Shown: piece after piece, positions 48,426 through 60,800 of the stretch
How positions within the stretch are numbered: position 1 is the first letter of the stretch
Layout of the letters: every line of letters starts with the position of its first letter
Source: Apostichopus japonicus
Lineage: Eukaryota > Echinodermata > Holothuroidea > Aspidochirotida > Stichopodidae
DNA length: 64,000 nt
Assembly (NCBI RefSeq): GCF_037975245.1
Contig: NC_092576.1
Span: forward strand, 15,749,611-15,813,610
Direction of reading: 5' to 3'
The notes under the pieces: generated by a model
Database searches by the model: none
Told to the model about the DNA's origin: nothing
Seen by the model: the letters and a program-made list of their open reading frames with translations, nothing else
Program-made: the position numbers and the translations under genes

Positions 48426-51400
48426 CTGTGTTTTAAGAGAAAGAAAATGGTTAACGTGATATATTGTTCCGTTTTTGTATAAATTTCACTATGTATATCT
48501 TACTTTTAACAACTTACAATATTTATAGTCTAAAGTGAGCATACAAGTAGCACTAAAGCTCAATTTAAGTTGACTTCATTAACTGTTTCGACTTTCGGAA
48601 GTAAGGCCATAATGACTGGAGAGGCCCTAAGTGTTTTCATTCCGGAATCAGAGGACAATTTTCATGGAACAATAAATATATTTCTTTTCAAAATTTATAA
48701 CTAAAGATTCTAAACAATCTACCCATATATCCAGTATAAAACGTTAAGGTGATATTAAAATGTTAAGTTCTAACTCTAATTGTCCTTGCAATTGATATTT
48801 TGTTACAAATATTAAAGCTAACGAGGTTAATTCAGTGATAAAGTTAACAAATCTGACGCAAGCGTAACTCATCATTTTTGCAACAACATGATGAATTTAC
48901 GAGATATTTTATATAATAAACGATCAATATATAATTTTGTTGCAAATTGTTAAGTTGATATCATTTGATATATTGAGAATTTGGCAGTACACTTATGAGC
49001 GAACCTAATTTTTAAGATTTAAGGAATGTTTCATTTTGTTTCGAATTGTTGATCAATTAACTCAACAATTTTTCATTTTGTGTAAAATCGCTAACCATAT
49101 TGACATGAATTTCTTACCATTTTGATGGGACCTTAATGTTTCAATATTCTAATATTTTTTTCAGTTACAATAAATTAAATTATCACTTACCAAACACAAT
49201 AGCTATTACAATAAGGTTCAAAAGTATCAAAAACACAGTAAGACCATCTTCGGATTCATCGTGATCAATTGCAGCGATCAGAACATTAATCAGGATCGCT
49301 GTTAAAGCAAACATCTGAAGAAGAACGAAAGCAAATATGTTTACTGGAATTGTTTAGCATTAGAATAAGAAGGATTAATAACATTATAAATTATATGAAA
49401 TATTATGAATAACTGAATAATGCAAAAGCAGTTAGTAGGTAAAATAATCAATAAACAGATTGTTGGATTTCTAAAAAACCGGGGACTAACGATTCTAACG
49501 TTATCAAGATATTTGTCTGCTATGTGACAATTATTGATTTTATACAGTAATTAATGAAACATACGTATTCAATGTATTTCGTAATATTTACCTGAAGTTT
49601 TTGTTCAAATGAGCTCTTCATCGGTAAGTATCGTGCATGTAGAATCAAGAACAGAACCGAGATACCGATGGTTAGAAGAACTGTCACTCTGTTTTCCCAG
49701 CCGAGCAACGTGATCAAAACGGTTTGTGTAACCTTCCGGATCAGTTCGAGGATTTCCCAAAACCAATATTTGTCTTTGTAATTCTCGCAGAGAATAGTTA
49801 GCCATATGGGAGTACTGCTATGGGTGATATCGTCAGTATTAGTGACCGGATTAGTGATATCGTCTCCACGTGATACTGGACTGCTAAGGGTTTGCTCATG
49901 ATATGATAATTCAGATCGCTTTTTCCACAAAGAGAAAAACAGGCAAAACGGAAACGCAATCACATACAGCACAGTTGCAACGAAAGCAAAGATTTGATAC
50001 ATTTGTAATGTTTTGCATTCAATTGCAAAATCAGATCGAAGAACTTCAACACAGTATTTTTTTTGTTCATCCCAGCAAAATCGTTTGCAAGCGCGTGGGT
50101 AGAGCTGGAAAATGATGGTACAGATCGGTGGGTAAGTCAGAAACAAGATAGCCAACACGTACGTTAGAAGCTTTGATTTAGTCCCTGGCAAACTAATGCG
50201 ATAATAACATTTCTTTACTTGGTATATTACAAAAGGTACAACCATGATTAAAAGCAGGAATGTCATTGCGATGATAAATTCAAGTTTTGCGTTTATCCTC
50301 AGATCTTTCAGAAAACAATTAGGACGAATGAATATTCGCAAGATATTCAGTTCAATGTATGCAACAAATTCACCAATGACGTACAAGTTTCCTGCCCAAT
50401 TTAACTCATGAAGGGAAGTGAAAAATTCACCAACAACTTGATAGAATCCAAGAACTATTTTGAACCTAGATATAAACATGTCAATAAGAGCTCGCTTTGT
50501 ACCATGGAGAACCTTGCTTTTCTGTTTTTTGTATTGCCAAACAAGTAGTACATAAATACATATAACCAGTAGTAAGATGCCAATGACTTCAAGGATACTG
50601 TAAACTAACTCGGGACATTCCAAGCATTGGCCTAGAACAATGTAATAATTACTGATACATTTGGAACACATTAATCCCTCGTAGCCAGTTTCGCATGTGC
50701 CTTCGATATCAGTCTTGTTATTTAAGCAGCTTTCGCTTCGCGGACAAGAATGAACGTTTGGTAAGTCTCCGGAGTATTTCGTTGTTGAAGGATCGAAATT
50801 GGCCGATTCTGTCATTAGGTTGGCTACAAAGCTTTTGTACTCAGTGAGATTTGCTCCTGGGTATTCCCAGTTCCAAAAGTACCCCTTTCTTAATGTCTTG
50901 TAGTCCTTTCCATAACAATCCACAGCATTATTTTCGCAAATCTGACACACATTAAAACGGTCAGTCCTGGCATAACCATCCATACAGAAGCAGGCTCTGA
51001 ATCCTGCGTGTATGGTTTTGTTCGTTCCTTCTGGACAGACGATGCAATCATCGCTGCTGACGCCTTCCCCAAAGGGAACGTAAGTTCCCGCATTGCATTT
51101 CTTGCATTCCACTTTGTTTGGGATATTTGAAACTTTGGCGATATCGTCTTGATAGTAACCTCCTGGGGAAACAAAAGAAGCATTCTATATCCAAGCTATT
51201 TATGAATCGCGATATTTTTCTACCTTCGCAGGAACATAATGTGGTAGAACAGCGTCGTACATGTCGTGTTTTTGAGCAACCTTATAACGGCCAGCTTGCT
51301 AACTGTGTGTCTAACATGAGATCGAAATTAGTTGGTCTAAGGTTTTTTTTTCCATACATTATTATTGTTACAGAAGATATATTACTGTGATGACTCATAT

Positions 51401-54400
51401 TTATTCTAAAATAGAAAACCCATTTTCTTGTGTTCTACCATCTCTTCTGTTCGTAAATAACACAACTGACATATCATTTAACACACCAGATACAGACAAG
51501 CAAATTTTCTTACAAATTCTGTCATTATGTGTAGAATGTACCACAGTCTTGGTTAGAATATAATGAGAACTGATTGTGGCAACGTCTTTACTAGACATTT
51601 GTTCATTATGGAATCCTGTTTTTCTTTTTAATAACCTTTTCAATTTCAAATATGGCGTACTGCACTGCTGATATGAATTCAGCTTCGACCACTATTGACT
51701 TGGAAAATTTCTTATAAAGTTGCTTGCGACACTGAATTCGTATTAAAATACAAGTAAAATGAAATTCTTAATCGTTCTTTTGTTTATAGTGTGGTAACAG
51801 CGTCCATGGCCCTAACTGTCGAGTTTTTGTTAAGAAAGTTACGGCATTGTCGGGAAATTTGAGACTCTCCGATCGGAAAACTATACTTTTTCGTTGAGTG
51901 CAACGTAGCAGCATTCCCCCTTTACGGATTTAGCTACCATCCTAGAGTAACATTTTAACTACATCAAACTAGTACATAACGGAGATAATCCAACAAGATG
52001 ATAACATATTTTGTTATTGCTCTATTTTAAATCATAATAAACATGTGTTACCGATTGTCGTAACTCTGATTTTTGAAATGTGTACATCGGCTTGTTTAGG
52101 TCAAAGCCACAACTAGTTTTACGAATGTGAAATCGTTTGCGTTTAAAGCTATGCATATAAATCATGTGAAATGACAGTTCACATCGTCATTTTGCGTCAC
52201 GATATCAGCATCATGGGAGCACGCAACTTACCAAATAATTATTGATGCGACATTTTGCAATCCTGCTAATGCAGTGACTCTCAATGACAATGTTAATAAC
52301 AATGTTCATTATCGGTCTCGTACACCGGTCCAATCCCCCTGTTGACGTCTGCGCCAACTGGATATTGAATCACACCCATATCAATCTTAAATATATATGA
52401 CATTGCTTAATACCTGGTGGACATGGTTGACATCCGCCAGTTGTTTTGCCGTAAAATCCCTGCTTACATGGTGAACATATGTGCGGTATCACGTATCCGG
52501 AATCGCATTCAAATCCTGATGCCATAAACGAATTTACAACTGTTGAGTCGGTAATACTGAGGTTAAAAGAAAAGTCCCGGCTTAGGCATAAACTTTTGGA
52601 GAGAAAAAAAAGGAGATAATGAATTACAATTTACTTATTAAATGTTAACTAGTATACAGTTGGAACAGGGGGGGGGGGCTTTACCGTGGGATGGGGATGG
52701 TGTAATTTTACAACTGCTATTGGCTGGAGGTGTGGATGGCAGACAAGAAGTAGGTCTCAGTTGTGTCCAGGTGAGACGCCAACAGGAGCTGCATCACTTG
52801 CAGTCATGTCCATGTTTTTTTAAGCAATTTCCCATCTGGAAAATACATTACTCGATTATTCATGAATAAGTTGCGTATAGGTCCACATAGTCGTAAAGGT
52901 TTTTCGTCGGTCGTCACTTACTTCGGTAGCTACATCCCTGATTCAAACGTTTTATTAACACAAGTATTAAACAATTTGTTGTACTAGGTCTTAACCTGTT
53001 CACATTAAATAACTCATTCAATTAAATACCACCTAGCAACATTGAAATCCTTTAACTGGACCAAACCTATCGCACAGGGCATGCTGATGTACAATCAAAC
53101 AATATAATCAGTCACGCAATTAGCTTTATTTATTAGTAAACATTCTAAATCTTACACTTTCGTTTGAAATCCTTCTAACGTTGGGACCTCAATGGATTGA
53201 ATTTTGTCGCAGGCAACGTACCTTTAAGAAAAAAGTACAGATTATTAGACGTTAGGAATTCTGCGCGTCGAAATTATGCATAGCCATCAAATATATTATG
53301 AACAATACCGCAAAGCAAAGCCATTGATTTAAAAAGTTTCTGTTAATCACTGCAAATTAATTATATTTTCTTATTTAAACTTGAGTTCTTAAATTTGTTA
53401 TAAATTATTGTTATAAAAACGATTCATGACATACGGACGACACATATTCAGTGGTGGGAATATTATGCACATTTTCGGAAATTTATAAAAGTGAAATGGT
53501 GACTGTAGCAATAAGAGAGAGTTTATATTCTATATTCTTCCGTAAAATTGAATCAAATTTGTAAAAATAGCTGGTAATGATTCGACTTGAAACGCATTCG
53601 ATACGTTGGAACTGTGCTGTTCAATAGATTTAGTAGGTTAGTAGATATCTTACAGTGTAAGGTTTCCGCTGTGGTTTGACACAAATTCCAAATCCAGGTT
53701 AGGAATGGTATTGCCATACAAATGACTGTAGCGCAAAAGAAAAACAAGAAACATATAAGGTGTAAATAATTCCTGCGTATAAACATGACTACATCTAACT
53801 TTCATCTCTCTGTTGTATTTATTCCAGTTGTCTACGTCTGAGTGAAATATGTATTTTTTTCTGACATTGGTCACATATGCAGAATATGGGGTCGATGGAG
53901 AGTGCTTAACCCTACGCGTTGTAGCACCAACAGGACGCAACATACTTTAACTTGCCTGCAGTTAATGAAAATGACGTTCCTAAACAACAATGTGACATGC
54001 ATCATATACAGTGAAGAGTGACCATAATTTGTGTTTTGTTGATTCTTATCCACTGACGTTGATCGATCAATAATAACGAGTAACAACGTTTGAGTACAAA
54101 TGAGAATGGAAGATGTCATTTTGATGTTGCTATACTTACAGTTCATTCAGTACTTGTCCAAACGTATTTGCTTGCAATTCAGAAATTTCGTTGTTGAATA
54201 AATACCTTTAATGACAACCAATAAGTTATTGATATGTTAATATAAGTAAATGCGAAATGAAAACAAATGGAAAGTGGTATTTCTCCTAGCTGTTTCCTTG
54301 TTCGCAAAATATTCATTATAATGATATGTCTCTGAAGGGAATGCTCCATAATTGCCACCAAAAACATTCGATCGTGCATGCCTAAATTTTGATGTTTGTC

Positions 54401-57368
54401 CACTGTTTTTAAACTTAATAACTCAAACAAAACGTTTTATTTTACCTTTTTAAAAGCAGCAGAGCACTATTGGAATACACAATTAATACCTCTTGTCCAA
54501 ATGCGAAAATGTGTTATGTGTTGTGAACATAACTGTGGTGGTCTAAATAAAACCTTGTTCATTTTAATGTTGTATATACACACTGCCGCTCATCCAGAAA
54601 TTGTGTGAACCGAAAACCATTGCATTTATGATTAAACAGACACAAAATTATATCTAAAACAAATATCATAAAGGATAATCATAGCTCGATGTGTTCCCAA
54701 TTTCGTCTCTTCCTAAATTATGGTCGGACGTCTTGTATGATTTTATTCTTACTCCGAAGAGGTAAATATTTGGCTAACACTAGATGGATTAAACTTTAGG
54801 CTCGTCCTATAGGAACCCCATATGATCGTAGTTCCTGGGCCTCGAAATTAACCGTTTCACACCTGGGACTGTGCTTTTTTTCAGTCTGATTGGTCGAACT
54901 GAAAAGAGATGTCGATCAAATTCACGCGCTATTCACCAGGTGCTCCAGAGTGTGTAATTAAATAGCAGAAAAGAAAAAGGAAAATATGAAAACAAGAAGC
55001 ATGATTTTGCCATTGTGGTTCCCCTCTCCCCCTCTCCTCCCCTCTTCTCCACCCCCCCCCCCCGAAAAAAAACGATTTTGAATAACTTACAACTTTTGAG
55101 GTCCAGCAATGAAAGCAAATGGTTCGATCGTGTGGATCTTGTTATCAAAGATTAACCTATTTTGAGACACAAAAAGACGAAGGAACATAGTGTAGTGTCG
55201 AAAACCTTTAATATTATGTGATCTTCGTACCGGAAAATAAATCATTGCAGAGTGTTACACTTACAAACTTTCTAAATTGCAGAGTCCTCTGAAAACCTCT
55301 TTTTTGATGTGGGTAATGTTGTTCTTGTTTAGGTATATAGTACGGATGTTCAAATGACCACCCTCCGACGGCAGAAGGATTCTTGGAAGGTGCTCGATTC
55401 TGTTTCCATGGAGATATCTAGAAAATAATAGAGCATTTGGCAATAATTGATTGGATGAAACTGGGAATTGAACTCATTGCCATTCATCGAACTCGAATAT
55501 TGCAACGAATCAACCATTTGGAATTAATTGAGTTTTGGGAAATTTGAAATAGTATAAGGGACGCAGCTAAAAGTCAGCTAAACTACAGCACACAACTTTC
55601 ATAGTATATGCTATGCAGCCTGCACAACATATTATACGTAGCTAAGATACAGTTTACAGCGTACATAAAAATGCGTTTTGCATATTAAATAGAATACTCT
55701 ACACAGTTAAGAGAGAGCTAAAGACAGCTCACAACTTTTATATAATACCAACAGCGCCATATCTCTTCCACAATTCCTAAACTGTCCGCATCATACGCTA
55801 CGCAAAATGTGTCATAGACTATACTATGGGTAGGTTATTGATGCCTGGCTAACTTCTGAAAAGTACAATTGAAAACTTACAGCGTTTCTAATGCAGAGAG
55901 ATCAGCAAATATCTGATCTGGCAAAACCGTCAAATAGTTAAAAGATAAGTCCCTGAAAGACAGAAGAATAATTGCTGTGTTAGAATGTGTAAAATAACTA
56001 GCCATACGATAATTTCTTTGCGTCTTTAATTACATATTATGTTCGAGTAAAATGGATGAAATATGAAAGTTTAGGACGCACTTAAACATTCATTATACTT
56101 CACCCGTACAAATTTAGCCAAAGAAAGCTTACCAGTGGCAATATAACAGTAAAAGTATCACGCAAAAGTTATACAGACATGTTTTTAATTGTCAGTTCTC
56201 CGAAGTCCAACTATTTTCCATTCTTAAGAATTTCCCCTATATTGAAATACTATCAGTAGGTTTAAAATATCTTCATAGCCATTTCAGTGAATGTGCGAAC
56301 GTGGGTGTGTCTTCACATTTTAGTGCATGAACTGGTTCTTGTGGTTAATTGACTAAAATTCGGAAACCGTTGTCAATGAGTTGTCAATTAATCACGTATT
56401 AAGTAAAGAAAGTCAATGTTAATTACTTTTAACTATGATTAGATAAAAGTTGTGATACCTTTCCATTTTCCTTCTATGGAATGAAAGTATACTTACAAAT
56501 CATTCAATTTGGAGAGGTTAGCAAAAACATTCTCAGGAAGATACTGGAGCCTGTTTTGATAGAAAACTCTGTGGAGAAAATATGTTCATAGAAAATAATT
56601 TAAAATAAACTGAGGCTATATTAGAAGGTGAAATGCAGTATCTCTCGAGATTTAATACTAGCCACAACTTACAGGATGAAGATGAGGGGGGAAATTCTTT
56701 TCTAGTAGTGAGGGAACAGTTTTCAAAAATATTCCAAGTAGTACAAAACCTGATACACAACATTGCTTAGATGCCATTTGAATTAAAACATGGCATAAAG
56801 CAAACATGACATAAACATGGCATAAAGCAAAATTGGAGTACACCCTGTACGTGATACAAAGAACACAGTGTTTCTTAAACTCCAAGCTTGGGAAATGGAT
56901 TTGTCGAACTACAGCTAAACAAAAGATTTATGTTTATTCTGATCAAGTTAAGATAGTTGCATCTTAACATAGATGTTAATAGTCCTTCATAATGACCTTT
57001 AAACTTAACACAAGAGAAAAATTAATAACGTATTGGTAAACTTACAGTTTTTCTAAAGAAATTAGGTCCCAAAATATTTTCTCCGGAAGAGTCGTTAAGT
57101 TGTTTTTATTCAGAAACCTGACAGAAAAGTTACCCCAAAACAAACAGTACTCAGACAAAACATAAAAACATGTTTGAAAGTGACAATGATTACAACAGTG
57201 CCTTTAGACTAGATGGTAATATATCAAAACATAACAAATTATAGCAAACATATCTATTTCCTCCAAGTGTATTTCAGTTATCGTTCATTCGTCCTATGAT
57301 GGGCATTTTTTTATTAGTTATTATAATTTCTGAAAAACGTTAGTTTTGATCAAGAAATACCTCCGCTT

Positions 57369-57423
<55 letters not shown>

Positions 57424-57451
57424 TATGTATATATATATATATATGTTTATG

Positions 57452-57511
<60 letters not shown>

Positions 57512-57743
57512 TATATAAAGCAAATGAAGCATATGTATTACAAAGGATACATGCATGAACTATAGATATTCAGTAGAAATATTCTGTTTAAATAAAATAC
57601 AACCTTAACGCTATAACACACATTTCCCGTTTTAACTATAACATTATTATCATTTTTTTACTGATGCATTATACGCTCAATTCGGTTATGTTGTTCTTGT
57701 AGCTTCAATGCAATAACTTTCTAGGCACTCATTTACTTCGGCC

Positions 57744-57839
<96 letters not shown>

Positions 57840-60800
57840 AGATCGTTCTGCAAGCAGGAACTCGCGAAAAAGCCTCATTGGCTTATCAAAGTCGCAATCT
57901 GACCGAAGTCGGTCTCTTACATTCATATTTAACCCCCATTATTGTGACTTGTCGATTGTCAACAACTCTGTAACTGGACGACATACATTAATCTTGGAGA
58001 ACCAAGATCAAAGGGAGCATGGTGTTTACATTGATAAAATTTATTATATTGGCTGTTCAAAGGTTGTTCATTGGTTCATATACTAACGATAGCAGACCAC
58101 CATGTACAGTACTGCAATCCAAAGATTGGTATTTATACTAAGATGTTACGTAGCTACTCAATTGAGGTTTTCCTGTAAACCTTTCATTGATATCACACTA
58201 TAATGCAAGACCTTCAGTATTTTTGAATGAAGCATAATAGATATATAGATGATATAATAGAGAAATGCATATACGTATAGATAGGTGGAAAAGGGTATCA
58301 AAATTCCATTTTGAGAAAGAACAATTATGCAGGCCTATGGGACACTACTTATCCTACACGTTTTGCAGGATTTGAAGAAATCATAACGTAAAAATTTCTT
58401 GCTCTGTAAAGTAAGATAACGTAACTAAACATGTCAGTTTGTTTTGTAAAAATATTGAATAACTACTTACAAATATTGCAGCTCAGACATGTTTGCAAAG
58501 AGCTTCTCAGGAAGAAACTGAAGGCTATTTTGATAGAAATGTCTATAAAAGTAAAACAAATACTAACATGTTGTCGACTGGTTACTTTAAATATCAAAAC
58601 TATTCCACGAAGTACTAAACAACATACACCATCAGAATTATTTATATATCAACTGAGGTAAAAATGACCGAAAGTGCAGAGAAATTTCTTATTTGCATAG
58701 TAATGTAAGTTTCAATATCACAATTTTAAGCTAAGCACAACGGAAATACAAATTCCCCTTGGCATATGTTAAGATTGTTGATAAGTCGAGCTAATGGATT
58801 TCATCTTTATACTATAATATGGAATATTGTGCAACTTAAAACAAGAAGGCTTTACTCGAAATCATATAAGTTTTCTTTTTCTTTGTATTATGAATTTCAA
58901 TCTTCCTTAGCTTGGTACTGTACTACTTACAACATCTTCAAACCAACTAGGTTACGAAATATCTGTTCCGGGAGAGTTGTCAAATTGTTTCGATTAAGTA
59001 ATCTACCAAGGAAAAAAGAAGAACAATGCAGAGCATAAAACAATTGGATTCCTCAACAGTTGTCATCCATTAATAGTTGGCCTAATTTTGATTACATCTC
59101 AAGTCAAGTTGCACGTCAATTTACTATAAATTCCAAGGTTCGACAAGGCATATTTTGTGAAGTGATGTCTGGCAGGTAGACTCATTGGCTGGTTCTAGCG
59201 TTGCAATGCTAAGACGTGAGTAAAAAACTACATGTCAGTATGTGGATTGAACAGCAGCAAATGACTGACGTGGTAAAGCAGGCACTTCGACACACAGAAT
59301 ATGTTTACATGACAGTAAAAACATGAAACAGGAGAATGCAATATTGTTGAATGACCTGGTTCTATACAACCAACATAACTAATATGGTACCATCAGGGGA
59401 TCACCTGACCTCATATTAGTTACTACCATGTGTAATAATCACCCCATAATATAGCATATCATATACCACCATGTGTAACTGTCACCCCATAGTAAAGCAT
59501 AGCATATACTACAATGCGTAACAATTAGACCATAATAATGCATATTATGAACTAACATGTGTAACAATCAGACCATAATAAAGCATATTATATACCACCA
59601 TGTGTAACAATCAGACCATAATAAAGCATATTATATACTACCATGTGTAACAATCAGACCATCATCACGCATGTTATATACTACCATGTGTAACAATCAG
59701 ACCATAATAAAGCATACTATATACTAGCATGTGTAACAATCAGACCATAATAAAGTATATTATATACTACCAGGTGTAACAATCAGACCGTAATAAAGCA
59801 TATTATATACTAGCGTGTGTAACAATCAGACCACAATAAAGCATATTATATACTAGCATGTGTAACAATCAGACCATAATAAAGCATATTATATACTACC
59901 ATGTGTAACAATCAGACCATCATCACGCATGTTATATACTACCATGTGTAACAATCAGACCATAATAAAGCATACTATATACTAGCATGTGTAACAATCA
60001 GACCATAATAAAGTATATTATATACTACCAGGTGTAACAATCAGACCGTTATAAGGCATATTATATACTACCATGTGTGATAATCATTCCATCACAATGC
60101 CTTTAATACACTAGCATGTGTACCAATCAGACAATTATAAAGCATACTACATATGTGTAACAATCAGCCCATAATAAAGCATATTATATACCACCATGTG
60201 TAACTATCAGACCACAATAAAGCATATTATTTACTACAATGTGTAACCATCAGCCCAAAATAAAGCATAGTTATCTGTACAGACGGTAGGAATTTAGAAT
60301 CTACCACAATCCTCCCTCCTTGATATTGTGTGCAAATCATTCTTGCAATGTACGGTATGTGGAACACAGTACGTCTTGTAACTTAACGGTTTTCAAACAT
60401 TTCTACTTAGGATAAATCAGAAGCGGTAAGTTACGGTTCCTCTTGTTCGATCTTTCTGGGTAAATCGTTTAGAATTTAACCCCTTTATTAATATGACGGT
60501 TTGTTTCCTAATATTGAATCTTCCATGTCTTCCTACTGACCATTTGCCATTACCGCCTTGATGATTACGAGATTATAAAGCTCAAAAAACCACACTTACA
60601 AATCACTCAGACACGTGAGCTCGGAAAAGATATTCTCATGAAGCGATGTCAAGGAGTTTTCAGACAGGTCGCTGTAATTATACAATGATATCGAGTAACA
60701 ATTAGTTACATTGTAAACAGAACAGCGTAATGTTTCGTTTATCTTTCTCTTTTGTTTTGGAATAGTGCAGAAAACAAATACATGCTTCCTGAATTGTTTT

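Noticed and set aside
49520-49591. Continuation of the large membrane exon to a stop at 49520
   Set aside because: A good donor sits at 49591 and two phase-matched downstream exons add further hydrophobic segments, so the continuation is read as intron.
59360-60275. CRISPR-like array of regular repeats
   Set aside because: The 43-bp units abut without unique spacers and lie in a eukaryotic intron; it is a minisatellite.
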